Shown here: one piece after another, positions 48,968-59,930 of the stretch
Layout of the letters: every line of letters begins with the position of its first letter
Position numbering within the stretch: position 1 is the stretch's first letter
NCBI GenBank assembly: GCA_016191225.1
Contig: JACPPC010000013.1
Span: 1-64,000, forward strand
DNA length: 64,000 bases
Reading direction: 5' to 3'
Source: Gemmatimonadota bacterium
GTDB taxonomy: Bacteria; Gemmatimonadota; Gemmatimonadetes; Gemmatimonadales; Gemmatimonadaceae
Translations under genes and position numbers: made by a program
The notes under the pieces: generated by a model
Database searches by the model: none
The model's input: the letters and a program-made list of their open reading frames with translations, nothing else
What the model was told of the DNA's origin: nothing

Positions 48968-50512
48968 ATGAACGAACGTCGACGCCCTTACCGTCGCGGA
49001 CGGCGGCCGTATGGCAACCGCCAGCAAGCCGATCCCAACATGGACCCGAATCCGTATCGTGATGCGGATGAGGGCGCTCCCCCCGCCGAGGGCGGACCCG
49101 TGACCGGGGCCGCCATGGCTCCCGGCAGTGACGAGGGCGGCGGTGGGGGACCTCCCTCCGATGCCCCCGCCGCCGAGGGCGGCGAGACGAGCCAGGCCAG
49201 CCCGGGAGGCGGCGAGGGCGAGCATGGGGGTGGCGGAGTACCGGGCCAGAATGGCCAGCAGTGGCACGACGGCCGGCAGCAGCGATTCGAGGGTGGGCGC
49301 CGCAACGGCCGGCGCGGGCGGCGGGGCCGCTTCAAGGACCGCGGCGGCGACCAGCAGGGCGGAGGGGCGGCGGTGGTGCCGCAGCCGGTGGTCGCCGACA
49401 GCGAGACGTCCGGGTGGTTCGACCCCTCACGCGACGGCGGCTTCATTCGTCGTCCACAGTTCAGCTACCTCGGCGAGCCGGGCGACGCCTGGGTGCAACC
49501 GTGGCAGTGCCGCCAGCTCGCGCTGCGTCGCGGCGACAAGGTGGTGGCCACCACGGGCCACGATCATCGCGGCCGCGTGGTGGTGGTGGAAGTGCAGTCG
49601 ATCAATGAGCAGGACCCGGCCGTGCTCGCCAAGCGCCCGGACTTTGCGAGCCTCGTGGCGAGCTATCCGGAACGCAAGCTCACGCTCGAGACGGGACGGC
49701 CGGCCAAGGGCGGGCCGGAGCTGACGCGGCGAGCGATCGACCTGATCGCCCCGATCGGGTACGGCCAGCGGGCGCTGATCGTGGCCCCGGCGCGGGCCGG
49801 CAAGACGATGCTGATGCACGCGATCACCGAGGGGATCGCGATCAACCATCCCAACGCGGTGCTGCTGATCCTGCTGGTGGACGAGCGCCCCGAGGAAGTG
49901 AGCGAGGCGATCTCGTGGGGGGTGGGCGAGGTGATCGCGTCGAGCTTCGACCAGCCGGCCAAGCGGCACGTCGAGGTGACGGAAATGGTGCTCGAGCGCG
50001 CCCGGCGCCTGGCGGAACTCGGCCGCGACGTGGTGATCGTGCTCGACTCGCTGACCCGCATGGCGCGGGCGCACAACACCGCCGAGCGGGGGACGGGGCG
50101 CACGATGTCGGGGGGGCTCGACGCCACCGCGATGTCGAAGCCGAAGGCGTTCTTCGGGTCGGCGCGCTACGTGCTCCCCGAGAACGGCGGTGGCTCGGTG
50201 ACGATCATCTCGACGGCGCTGGTGGAGACGGGCTCGCGCATGGACGACGTGATCTTCGAGGAGTTCAAGGGCACGGGCAACTGCGAGATCAAGCTCGAGC
50301 GGTCGCTGGCCGAAAAGCGCATCTTCCCGGCGATCGACATCGCGACGAGCGGCACGCGGCGTGAGGACAAGCTCTTCCGTCCCGACCAGCTGGACCACGT
50401 GCACATGCTGCGGCGGGGGCTGGGGCAGATGCCGCCGCAGGCGGCGATGGAATGGCTGATCAAGCGGATCGCCAACACGCCCAACAACGACGCGCTGCTC
50501 GACGGGCTCTGA
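48968..50512 (+). CDS. rho: transcription termination factor Rho with disordered N-terminus
   Basis: The 514-aa protein has the RNA-binding cold-shock-like domain (about 148-225: SGWFDPSRDGGFIRRPQFSYLGEPGDAWVQ) and the RecA-like ATPase: Walker A APARAGKTM (273-281), LLILLVDERPEEV, VIVLDSLTRMARAHNT, FGSARYVLPENGGGSVTIISTAL (Q-loop region) and the closing RREDKLFRPDQLD. The usual N-terminal Rho_N helical bundle is absent. Instead residues 1-145 are low-complexity (RRRPYRRGRRPYG, Gly/Pro/Asp stretches, then RRNGRRGRRGRF), predicted disordered and RNA-binding. Confidence 0.95.
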   Translation: MNERRRPYRRGRRPYGNRQQADPNMDPNPYRDADEGAPPAEGGPVTGAAMAPGSDEGGGGGPPSDAPAAEGGETSQASPGGGEGEHGGGGVPGQNGQQWHDGRQQRFEGGRRNGRRGRRGRFKDRGGDQQGGGAAVVPQPVVADSETSGWFDPSRDGGFIRRPQFSYLGEPGDAWVQPWQCRQLALRRGDKVVATTGHDHRGRVVVVEVQSINEQDPAVLAKRPDFASLVASYPERKLTLETGRPAKGGPELTRRAIDLIAPIGYGQRALIVAPARAGKTMLMHAITEGIAINHPNAVLLILLVDERPEEVSEAISWGVGEVIASSFDQPAKRHVEVTEMVLERARRLAELGRDVVIVLDSLTRMARAHNTAERGTGRTMSGGLDATAMSKPKAFFGSARYVLPENGGGSVTIISTALVETGSRMDDVIFEEFKGTGNCEIKLERSLAEKRIFPAIDIATSGTRREDKLFRPDQLDHVHMLRRGLGQMPPQAAMEWLIKRIANTPNNDALLDGL

Positions 50513-50535
50513 GCCCGGGGCGCCGGATGCGACGC

Positions 50536-50565
50536 GGGGGCGGCTGTCCACGGACGGCCGCCCCC
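50536..50565. terminator. bidirectional terminator after rho
   Basis: GGGGGCGGC (50536-50544) pairs with GCCGCCCCC (50557-50565), with an inner GTCC/GGAC pair. Convergent rho and outer-membrane-protein genes share it. Confidence 0.7.
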
Positions 50566-50595
50566 CTTCGTCACCTTCCCCGCGGTGGTGGCGCC

Positions 50596-51273
50596 CTACT
50601 GCGGCGTGTAGCGGGCCCCGATGAAGGCGGCGGTCACCGACGAGCGGAAGCGGCGGCTGCCGTCGACCACGAGGTCGATCTGGTAGTCCGTCCAGAACTT
50701 GCTGTAGCCGAACCGGACCTTCCACTCGGGATTCACGCCGTACTGGAGGAAGACCTCGGAAAGGAGCGAGCCGCGCTGGTTGTCGGTGCCGAAGCCGAAC
50801 ACGTTGAGGTTCGTGACCGTGGCCGTCTGGGCGCCGGTGAGGGCGCCTCCCTGCGCGAGGAGGTTGGCGCGCTTGTCGCCGCCAAGCGAGATGCCGAGCA
50901 GGTCGACGTTGGCGCCGAGCTCGATGTTGCCGGTGAGGCGCGCGGTGCCCATGACCACGGCGTTGAGGGCAAGGACGCCCGGGTTCGACACGAAGAGGGT
51001 GTCGCGCGGGTCGCCGCGGCCCATGTGGGGCAGGTTGTCGCCGCCCATGATCGAGCCGCGCAGGCCCCAGCCGACGCTGAACCGCTTGTCCATCGCGGCG
51101 AAGGTGCGGGTACCCATGACCTTCGTGCCGGAGAGGGCGCGGCCGACCTCGCCGAAGGCGAGCGAGAATTCCCAGGCGCTGCTCTGGGTGAGGCCGAGCC
51201 ACTGGGCGGACGCGCTGGCAGGAACGGTAACGGCGGCGATGAGTGCCATGCCGACAAACGAACGAAGCTTCAT
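50596..51273 (-). CDS. predicted outer-membrane beta-barrel protein
   Basis: The 225-aa product has a signal peptide (MKLRSFVGMALIAAVTVPASASA) and alternating beta strands (WEFSLAFGEVGRALSG, LTGNIELGANVDLLGISLG, VFLQYGVNPEWKVRFGYSKFWTDYQ, SSVTAAFIGARYTPQ). It looks like a small barrel. No family recognised. The start ATG overlaps the preceding gene's stop (ATGA), and it ends a four-gene operon. Confidence 0.72.
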   Translation of the reverse strand: MKLRSFVGMALIAAVTVPASASAQWLGLTQSSAWEFSLAFGEVGRALSGTKVMGTRTFAAMDKRFSVGWGLRGSIMGGDNLPHMGRGDPRDTLFVSNPGVLALNAVVMGTARLTGNIELGANVDLLGISLGGDKRANLLAQGGALTGAQTATVTNLNVFGFGTDNQRGSLLSEVFLQYGVNPEWKVRFGYSKFWTDYQIDLVVDGSRRFRSSVTAAFIGARYTPQ

Positions 51274-51491
51274 TGCTGACTCCCCCTGACAGGCAGGGAT
51301 TCGGAAGTAGAGCCGTGGGGACCAACCGCCACCGCCGCCACAAAACTGGCGACAGTGAGTAGCACCGCGCCAGTCACCGCGACGAGCCAGATCGCCCTGG
51401 CCTGCCGCCGGATGGCGGCATCGAGGGACGCATCCAGGGCGTCGGCCCGCCCAAAACTCCTGTCGCGCCGACCGCGCGATGCCAGCACCAC
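51270..51491 (-). CDS. small single-pass membrane protein
   Basis: A 73-aa protein from GTG 51491 with one membrane helix (about 34-56: AIWLVAVTGAVLLTVASFVAAVAV) between a basic cytoplasmic part and a short polar tail. Its start abuts the stop of the gene upstream and its stop overlaps the outer-membrane-protein start. Real on operon grounds; function unknown. Confidence 0.6.
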   Translation of the reverse strand: MVLASRGRRDRSFGRADALDASLDAAIRRQARAIWLVAVTGAVLLTVASFVAAVAVGPHGSTSESLPVRGSQQ

Positions 51492-51701
51492 TCACGTCTT
51501 CTTGCGGGCCTGAAGGATGCCGATCAGACCACGCCCATAGACGATCAGGAGGGCGAGGTGCCACGCCGGCGGCACGCCGCGGGCGAGAAACACAAGGCTC
51601 GTCGCGACGCCAACGGCGGTCCAGAACCAGCCGGTACGGCGCCGGCGGGCAATGCCCGCCGAGCCGATGTTGGGGATGCAGACCTCGCCCGCGCCGGTCA
51701 C
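51492..51701 (-). CDS. small two-helix membrane protein
   Basis: A 69-aa protein from GTG 51701 (GTGA overlap with the M20 peptidase stop). It begins MTGAGEVCIPNIGSAGIARRRRTGW, with a CxPNIGxxGxxRR signature, followed by two hydrophobic stretches (FWTAVGVATSLVFLARG, WHLALLIVYGRGLIGIL). Small membrane proteins with this signature exist in other bacteria, without a known role. Confidence 0.6.
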   Translation of the reverse strand: MTGAGEVCIPNIGSAGIARRRRTGWFWTAVGVATSLVFLARGVPPAWHLALLIVYGRGLIGILQARKKT

Positions 51702-53080
51702 TGCCGGGCGGCCTCATCCCAGAAGGCGGCGACGGCGCGCATCCCCCGCTCGAAGTTGTCGACGGAGATCCACTCGTCGGGGGCGTGGGCGTTCTCGCCG
51801 GGGAGGCCGAAGCCCATCAGCAGCACCGGCGCGCCGAGGATCCGCTGGAAGTCGCCGACCACGGGGATGGAGCCGCCCTCGCCGGTGAGGACGGGCGGCT
51901 TGCCGAAGGCGGCCTCGAGGGCGCGGCCGGCCGCCGCGAACCATGGGCCCCCGGGCTCGCCACGCCACGGGTTGCCGCCGTGGAGGTGCTTCACGGTGAC
52001 GGTGACGCCGGGGGGGGCGGCCGCGAGCAGGTGCGCGAGGATGAGCGCCTCGATCGCCGCCGGTGTCTGGTCGGGGACGAGGCGGCACGAGACCTTGGCC
52101 ATGGCGACGCCGGGCAGGACGGTCTTGGCCCCCTCGCCGGTGTAGCCGCTGAGCAGGCCGTTCACCTCGCAGGTGGGGCGCGTCCAGAGCCGTTCCAGGG
52201 TGGAGTAGCCGGGCTCGCCGCCGAGGGCGGCGGCGCCGACCTCCTCCAGGAAGTGACGCTCGTCGAAGGGGAGGGCGCGGATGCGCGACCGGACGTCGGG
52301 CTCCCACTCCTTGACCGCGTCGTAGAAGCCGGGAATCGCGATCCGACCGGTGGCGTCGTGCAGGGTGGCGAGCATGCGGGCAAGCGCCATGGCCGGGTTC
52401 ACGACGGCGCCGCCGTAGCTGCCCGAGTGAAGGTCCTGGGCCGGGCCGCGCACGGTGACCTCGAGGTAGGCGAGTCCGCGGAGGGCGAACAGGAGCGACG
52501 GCTGGCCCGGGGCGAACATGGACGAATCGGAGATCACGACGCAATCGCAGGTGAGCCGCGCGGCGTGCCCCTGCACGAAGTCGGCGAGGTGGTCGCTGCC
52601 GACCTCCTCCTCGCCCTCGGCGAGGAGGATGAGGTTGACGGGGAGCGTGCCGCGCACGGCGAGGTGGGCCTCGATGGCCTTCACGTGCAGGTAGAGCTGT
52701 CCCTTGTCGTCGACCGAGCCACGGGCGTAGAGCTTGCCGTCGCGCACGGTTGGCTCGAAGGGGGGCGAGGTCCAGAGCTCGATGGGCTCGGCGGGCTGCA
52801 CGTCGTAGTGGCCGTAGACGAGCACGGTGGGGGCGCCGGCGGGGGCGCCGCGCCACTCGGCAAGCACCACCGGGTGGCCCGGCGTGGGCACGACCTCGGT
52901 GGCGAGCCCGATGCGGGTACACTCGGCGGCGAGCCAGGCGGCGGCGCGGGCGGTGTCGGCGTTGTGCTCGGAGCGGGCGCTGACCGAGGGAATGCGGAGG
53001 AAGTCGACGAGTTCATCGCGGAATCGGGCGGTATTCGCGTCGATGAAGGCGTCGAGTTCGCGGGAGACGGCGGCGGTCAT
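51698..53080 (-). CDS. M20-family dipeptidase
   Basis: The 460-aa enzyme has the two-zinc motifs VLVYGHYDVQPAEPIELW (H and D), YARGSVDDKGQLYLH (bridging D), LLAEGEEEVGSDHL (catalytic E-E) and SDSSMFAPGQPSL (D ligand), plus the lid domain HSGSYGGAVVNPAMALARM. It resembles the CNDP/PepV-like dipeptidases that cleave free di- or tripeptides. First gene of an operon with two small membrane proteins and an outer-membrane protein, all with overlaps. Confidence 0.9.
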   Translation of the reverse strand: MTAAVSRELDAFIDANTARFRDELVDFLRIPSVSARSEHNADTARAAAWLAAECTRIGLATEVVPTPGHPVVLAEWRGAPAGAPTVLVYGHYDVQPAEPIELWTSPPFEPTVRDGKLYARGSVDDKGQLYLHVKAIEAHLAVRGTLPVNLILLAEGEEEVGSDHLADFVQGHAARLTCDCVVISDSSMFAPGQPSLLFALRGLAYLEVTVRGPAQDLHSGSYGGAVVNPAMALARMLATLHDATGRIAIPGFYDAVKEWEPDVRSRIRALPFDERHFLEEVGAAALGGEPGYSTLERLWTRPTCEVNGLLSGYTGEGAKTVLPGVAMAKVSCRLVPDQTPAAIEALILAHLLAAAPPGVTVTVKHLHGGNPWRGEPGGPWFAAAGRALEAAFGKPPVLTGEGGSIPVVGDFQRILGAPVLLMGFGLPGENAHAPDEWISVDNFERGMRAVAAFWDEAARQ

Positions 53081-53112
53081 GGGCGGGAAGGTACGGGGGA
53101 ACGGCGAGGAAG

Positions 53113-53178
53113 AGCAGGTCCCTCGCCGCGGCCGGGACGACCGGGAGGAAGCCGGCCTGTCGCTGCGTTCAGGACGAC
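53113..53178 (-). repeat. two dispersed repeat units, inverted
   Basis: Two minus-strand copies of the TCCTGAGCG-AGCGAAGGA-type unit lie at 53113-53141 (AGCAGGTCCCTCGCCGCGG...) and 53153-53178 (GCCTGTCGCTGCGTTCAGGA). They fill the gap between the M20 dipeptidase and fluC genes. Confidence 0.75.
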
Positions 53179-53184
53179 GGCGGG

Positions 53185-53574
53185 CTACGCCGCCGAGACG
53201 GGATGCGCGCCGAGTCCGCGCGCGATGGCGAAGCCGGCGAAGGTCGCGCCCACGCAGAGCGCGACGCTGAGCAGGGAGTAGGTGGTGGCGCGCCCCCACG
53301 CCCCGATCTCGAGCAGGCGCGCGGTCTCGAGGCTGAAGGTGCTGAAGGTGGTGTAGCCGCCGCAGAGTCCCATCATGAGGCCGAGGCGGAGGGCCGGCGT
53401 GGCCTCGGTGGCGGCGAACCACCGGGCGAGGAAACCGAGCAGGAGCGAGCCGCTGACGTTGATCGCGAGGGTGGCCCAGGGGAGGTGTGCTTGGTCGCGC
53501 TCGAGGGCGAGGCCGAGGGCGTAGCGGGCAACCGAACCGAGGCCACCTCCGAGGGCGATCGCGACCCAGTTCAT
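53185..53574 (-). CDS. crcB: fluoride exporter FluC/CrcB
   Basis: The 129-aa, four-helix protein has the family hallmarks [13 protein letters not shown] near the N-terminus, [13 protein letters not shown] (Asn of the pore), and the sodium/fluoride motif [15 protein letters not shown]. It acts as a dimer exporting fluoride. Only one copy is present, as for the homodimeric type. ATGA overlap with the PHP-domain gene. Confidence 0.95.
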   Translation of the reverse strand: MNWVAIALGGGLGSVARYALGLALERDQAHLPWATLAINVSGSLLLGFLARWFAATEATPALRLGLMMGLCGGYTTFSTFSLETARLLEIGAWGRATTYSLLSVALCVGATFAGFAIARGLGAHPVSAA

Positions 53575-55037
53575 GCGAGGGGCTCCGTGCCGCGGGGCGG
53601 CGTGATGGCGCGATGGCCGCCGCTCTCACGCTTGAACTTGCGGCGGAGGAGCCCGTAGCGGATGAGGGGGACGAAGTGCGCGAGCAGCCAGGTCCAGACG
53701 ATCCACGAGAGCCGCTGCGGGGGCGACAGCGTGGCGTTGAGCTCGTAGAGCACCGCGGGCACCACGAGAAAGAGCTCGCTCACGCGCGGGCCGACCTGCG
53801 GGGTGCGGCGCTCGATGGTGCGGGCCCCCCAGCGGCGCCGCGTGCGGAGCTGGTCCTCGATGCGCGCGGCGAGCGAGTCCGGCGTCAGGGAGCGCCAGCC
53901 GGGAACCTGCACGATCGACCAGGCCGCGGCGGTGCGTCCCCAGCCGTGGTTGTCGCTGCCGGTCACGGGGGCGAGGTTGAGCGAGTCGACCATCCGGTAG
54001 ATGAGCGGCCGCTCGCGGAGGTTCTGGGCGAGGCCGCGCGGGGCGCCGTCGTTGACCTCGATGGCGATGCTGGGGGTGAGCGAGTCGATGTCGGCGCGGG
54101 CGAAGCGGGCGAGGCGGGCGGGGATCGTCTGCACGACCACCGGCGTGAGGCCCGAGCGGAGGCGTGCCCCGGGCCGGAGGTGATCGCCATCGGTGAACAT
54201 GCCGAGGTCGGCGGCGGTTGCGCCGAGGATGTTGACGTGCTCGCCGCCGGAGCGGGCCTCGATGGCGGAGGCGATCACCGTGCCGTCGCCGGAGCGGGCG
54301 GGGTTGCCGGCCAGTCCCTTCGCGATTTCGCGCCAGCTCGTGGCCCCGTCGCGCGAAAGGTGGTCGGTCAGGTAGCTCACGTGAAAGCCGGCCTGCCGGT
54401 GCCACGAGCGGTTGCGCTCGGCGTCGAAGCCGGGGCGGCCGTCGTGCGAGGCGCTGGTATGCGAGTGAAAGTCGACGATCACGGCGTCGACGTCGTAGAC
54501 GACGAGCCGGGCCATGGGACGCGGAACGAGGATGGCGACGGCGTACACACCAACGAGCCCGGCGAGCACGCCGGCGAAGACGACTCCCTCGCGCCACCAG
54601 AGCACCGGGCCGGCGCGGCGGCTCGCCCGGCGCAGGCGCGCGACGATCCACGCGAGGAGGACCGTGCCGAGCAGGCCATAGTGCTGCGGCGCGGTGAGGA
54701 GGGTGAGCGCGTCGAGCGGGTCGAAGAAGGGGGCGAAGAGGATGTACGCCGTGGAGTAGGCGAGCTTTCCGCCGTCGAAACCGAGTCCGTTGAGGGCGTC
54801 GCGGAGGGCCGGGAGCGGAAAGAGGGCGCCCGCGAGGAGGACCAGCGTGACGACGGTGGGCCGGAGGATGCGGCGCGGGTTGGGAACGAAGACCGGCGCG
54901 CCCGGGAGGTCGGGCTCGACCGCGTCGTGCGCGCCGAAGGGCGAGCGCGGTGTCGTGATGCGTGGCACCGATGGAGCCAAGGGGGCGACGGTCGCGAGGA
55001 GTCCGGCCCGGCGGCGGCAGGCGCCACGCCCGGTCAC
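53571..55037 (-). CDS. membrane protein with PHP-type phosphoesterase domain
   Basis: The 488-aa product (GTG start, uncertain) has about four N-terminal membrane segments (about 58-76, 92-105, 118-135, 150-171). A PHP domain follows: [12 protein letters not shown] (H191, H193), [25 protein letters not shown], and then a C-terminal membrane helix ([17 protein letters not shown]). The histidines suit a di- or trinuclear metal site for phosphoester cleavage on the outer face. Coupled to fluC. Confidence 0.75.
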   Translation of the reverse strand: MTGRGACRRRAGLLATVAPLAPSVPRITTPRSPFGAHDAVEPDLPGAPVFVPNPRRILRPTVVTLVLLAGALFPLPALRDALNGLGFDGGKLAYSTAYILFAPFFDPLDALTLLTAPQHYGLLGTVLLAWIVARLRRASRRAGPVLWWREGVVFAGVLAGLVGVYAVAILVPRPMARLVVYDVDAVIVDFHSHTSASHDGRPGFDAERNRSWHRQAGFHVSYLTDHLSRDGATSWREIAKGLAGNPARSGDGTVIASAIEARSGGEHVNILGATAADLGMFTDGDHLRPGARLRSGLTPVVVQTIPARLARFARADIDSLTPSIAIEVNDGAPRGLAQNLRERPLIYRMVDSLNLAPVTGSDNHGWGRTAAAWSIVQVPGWRSLTPDSLAARIEDQLRTRRRWGARTIERRTPQVGPRVSELFLVVPAVLYELNATLSPPQRLSWIVWTWLLAHFVPLIRYGLLRRKFKRESGGHRAITPPRGTEPLA

Positions 55038-55136
55038 GGCCTCGTAAGTTGCGTGCGAACGCGCTTCAACTCAACCGCGACGCCCCCGCCGGCGCGTGCA
55101 CCGCCGCCGCCCGCGACCCGACTGTCCCCATTGCCG

Positions 55137-57221
<2,085 letters not shown>

Positions 57222-57681
57222 CCCAGCCGGATTGGGCGCACGGGCAAGCTCGACGTGATTCGCGCCCGCGCCGAGATGGGGGTGCCCGGCCTTGCCGCCG
57301 ACCAGGTGAGCGAGGGGCTCGGCGTGCGCGACATGGTGGACGTCCCGCTGCCGCGGCTCGAGCGGCACACGGGGTACGCCGGGAGGCACACGCGGGAGCC
57401 GAGGCGGGCGACCGGGGACGCGATCGTGAAGCACGGCCGACGGACCTTCGCCGAGCGGGGCGTGGGGGGGGTGGAACGCGAGCTGTCACCGTGCGACCTG
57501 TTCCGCCTGCCGTCGGGGCCGATGTCACAACGCTGGAAAGTGCGCGCGAGGGCGGCGTCGGCGCGTCAGGCGAACTCGCGGCGGGAGAGCGGGCGGCGGA
57601 GCACGGGGCGGTCGGGCCGAGCCGGCGCGCCTGCGGCGGCGCGGAGCGGCAAGTCCGTGGCTCCGCCCGGGACGGCGGGGG
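57222..57681. other. gene-poor stretch
   Basis: About 460 bases without a supportable gene. A plus-strand frame from GTG 57255 is open for 171 codons, but I recognise nothing in it. Its second half is antisense-like arginine-rich sequence. It may be a decayed gene. Confidence 0.35.
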
Positions 57682-58344
57682 TCAGAGTGCGATGTGCAGC
57701 AGCGCCACCCCCATGCCGATGGCGCCGATCCAGGTGGCGGTCTGCAGGACGCGATACTTGCGCACGTTGATCCCGGCGAGGTCGTAGATCCCCTTGAGGA
57801 CGATGCGCTGCGTGTCCTCCTCGGTGAAGTCGGCCATCGCGCCGACCCACTCCTCCTGCGACGGGTACTTGCGGATCGCCTCCCAGTAGATCGCGCCCCG
57901 GGGCACGCGCCGGGCGATGCGCGGCACGATCACCCACATGGCGCAGAACCCGGCCGCGGCGAGGAAGACGATCGCGACCTCGCCGCTGATCATCTTCGCC
58001 GTCCACTCGTTCATGGGGATGTCGCGCACGTCCTTGAGCCCCTTGGAGCGGTCGAGGAAGCTCGCGAACGCGTTCGCGCCGAAGACGATGAACGTCGCCT
58101 TGCGGTCGGCGAACTCGATGCAGCGGCGCTGGTACTCGTGGATCAGCTTGAGGAGGTCGTTCTTGCGCCCCTCCTTCTGGTGCTTCTCCTTCTTTTCCCC
58201 CTTCTCCTTCTTCTTCATGACCTCCGCCACATGCTCGGCGGTGACCTCGCGCAGGCCGGCCTCGATCTGGGCGCGGAGGGCGGGATCGTCGGCAAGGGCG
58301 CCGAGTCCGAGGGGGTCCCCGGCGGGGGCCTGGCTGCTGGTCAT
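57682..58344 (-). CDS. Pycsar-effector-like (DUF5706) three-helix membrane protein
   Basis: From ATG 58344 the 220-aa product has a lysine/glutamate-rich stretch (43-62), an amphipathic helix and membrane segment (64-97: LLKLIHEYQRRCIEFADRKATFIVFGANAF), a second helix (121-141), a soluble loop with AIYWEAIRKYPSQEEWVGAMADFTEEDTQRIVLKGIYDLAGINVRKYRVL, and a last helix (199-219). This order and the ADxKA...IYDLAxINxRKYxxL pattern fit the PycTM/DUF5706 membrane effectors of pyrimidine-cyclase phage defence. No cyclase gene is adjacent. The match is by pattern only. Confidence 0.55.
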   Translation of the reverse strand: MTSSQAPAGDPLGLGALADDPALRAQIEAGLREVTAEHVAEVMKKKEKGEKKEKHQKEGRKNDLLKLIHEYQRRCIEFADRKATFIVFGANAFASFLDRSKGLKDVRDIPMNEWTAKMISGEVAIVFLAAAGFCAMWVIVPRIARRVPRGAIYWEAIRKYPSQEEWVGAMADFTEEDTQRIVLKGIYDLAGINVRKYRVLQTATWIGAIGMGVALLHIAL

Positions 58345-58497
58345 GCTCTGGCCCTCCGGTGGGGGTGGGGGACGCCGACGTGGCACCCGCAGGCAGCGGG
58401 TAAGTCACTGCCCCAATTGTTCATCGACGCGGGGGGCGGGGCAAGGGCCGGTGACGTTCCGCAGCGCCGTGCGCGGACGCGCGCGGACCCCGTCCGG

Positions 58498-59898
58498 CTA
58501 GCGCCGGCGCGACAGGCCGAGGTATCCGGTGTGGAGGTTGATGCCCGGGTTCACGCGCGCGGTGTAGCCGTTGGAGACGTGCTCGAGGCGATACCCGATG
58601 ACGAACGACTCCCGGGCACTCACGGCGAGCTCGAGGCCGGCGCCGACGGCGAGGAGGAAGTTCAGCCCGCGTGCCCCCGGCGACGGGAAGTCGCGCGTGA
58701 GGATGATGCCGCCGCCGGAGAGGTCGAAATAGGCGCGCGTCCGCGAGCCGCCGCGCACGATGCCGCGAATGGCCACGGGGGAGAAGCCGATCCCCACGTC
58801 GGGGCTCCCGGCGCCCCACTCGCCGCCGCAACTGGCGCCGACCGCGCTCGCCGTCACCGCGGGCGTGATCGTTCCCGAGGTGCCGGACAGCGGCCCGCCC
58901 GAGCGCATCGCGATCGCCAGGGGCACCGCCTCGAAGCCCACGCGCAGCTCGGCGCGATCGCTCCCCGCGAGGCGCCCGTCGCGTCGCACGGTGAGGAGGG
59001 CGAGCGACGCGGTGCCGTCGTAGCCGCAGGCGCGAAAGTCGCCGACGCCGAAGGCGGCATTCCACTCGAGCCGCGGCCGCGCCGAGCTGTCGCCGGGGAC
59101 GGTCATCACGTCCTGGCGCCGCCAGGCGATCCCGAGGCGCAGGCTGGGCACCACGAGCACGGGGGAGTCGACGGTCATGCCGCCGTTGGACATCTGCAGC
59201 ACGTCGTACTCGAGCACGACCGCCGGGCCGTCGCCGGGGGTGAAGGCCACGCCGGCGCCCCCGCCGACGAGCGGCGCGAGGCTGCCGCGATCGCCGAGGG
59301 GGGCGCTGCGATGGAACGAGGCGATGCCGGCGCGCGCCGAGGCGAAGAGCTCCATCCAGGGCGCGGGGGCGACGCCGAGTCGCACGAAGACCGGCACGAT
59401 GCCGACTCCCGAGGCGGTGCGCATCGGGGTGCGGGGCCGGGCACAGGTGGGGGGAACGGGCGTCGGGCCGCCGCCGCACGACCAGCGCTCGTTGTCGAAG
59501 ATCTCCTGCCCCTCGATGCTCACGAGCGGCAACAGCGCCGCCCCGTACCGGAGGTCGAGCCCCGCACCGCGCAGCATGGTGCGCTCCAGGCGGATCTCGA
59601 TGATCGTCAGCCGGCCGGGCACGGAGACGCCGGTGTAGCGCGACGTCACGTGTCCGCCGCCACTCCCCACCACGATCGCGAACTGCGTGGTGCCGAAGCG
59701 GCTGGAGTCGGCGGCGGAGTTGCCGGCGGGCGTGGCCGGCACGGGGAGGGCCGCCTCCGGGTTCGCGGCGGCGGCCGTGCCGGCCGCCGCGGACTGTGCC
59801 CGTGCGTGGCGGCCGTGGGCGGCCGCGACCGCCGCCAGCAGCGCGGCGACACGCAGGCCGCGTCCGATGGGTGCGTGAAGGGCGATGGACGTCGGCAC
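58498..59898 (-). CDS. outer-membrane protein with two tandem PagL-like domains
   Basis: From GTG 59898 the 466-aa product has a signal peptide (about 12-35) and two similar beta-barrel-like halves (about 69-260 and 276-466). The second ends YRLEHVSNGYTARVNPGINLHTGYLGLSRR, the lipid A 3-O-deacylase (PagL/acyloxyacyl hydrolase) signature with His-x-Ser (H440, S442). The first ends YDVLQMSNGGMTVDSPVLVVPSLRLGIAW, the same strand pattern but Gln235 in place of the His. It would remove an acyl chain from lipid A. Follows nadC after a 32-bp gap. Confidence 0.7.
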   Translation of the reverse strand: MPTSIALHAPIGRGLRVAALLAAVAAAHGRHARAQSAAAGTAAAANPEAALPVPATPAGNSAADSSRFGTTQFAIVVGSGGGHVTSRYTGVSVPGRLTIIEIRLERTMLRGAGLDLRYGAALLPLVSIEGQEIFDNERWSCGGGPTPVPPTCARPRTPMRTASGVGIVPVFVRLGVAPAPWMELFASARAGIASFHRSAPLGDRGSLAPLVGGGAGVAFTPGDGPAVVLEYDVLQMSNGGMTVDSPVLVVPSLRLGIAWRRQDVMTVPGDSSARPRLEWNAAFGVGDFRACGYDGTASLALLTVRRDGRLAGSDRAELRVGFEAVPLAIAMRSGGPLSGTSGTITPAVTASAVGASCGGEWGAGSPDVGIGFSPVAIRGIVRGGSRTRAYFDLSGGGIILTRDFPSPGARGLNFLLAVGAGLELAVSARESFVIGYRLEHVSNGYTARVNPGINLHTGYLGLSRRR

Positions 59899-59930
59899 CG
59901 GGCGCGAGCGGATGGTGTGGCTCGTACCCG

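Noticed and set aside
53487..55136. Long N-terminal extension of the YyaL-type frame
   Set aside because: The extension is antisense to fluC and the PHP-domain gene. The family start [23 protein letters not shown] at 55137 is unmistakable.
57255..57770. Open frame of 171 codons after the YyaL-type gene
   Set aside because: No RBS, no family resemblance, and its second half is antisense to the DUF5706-like gene.
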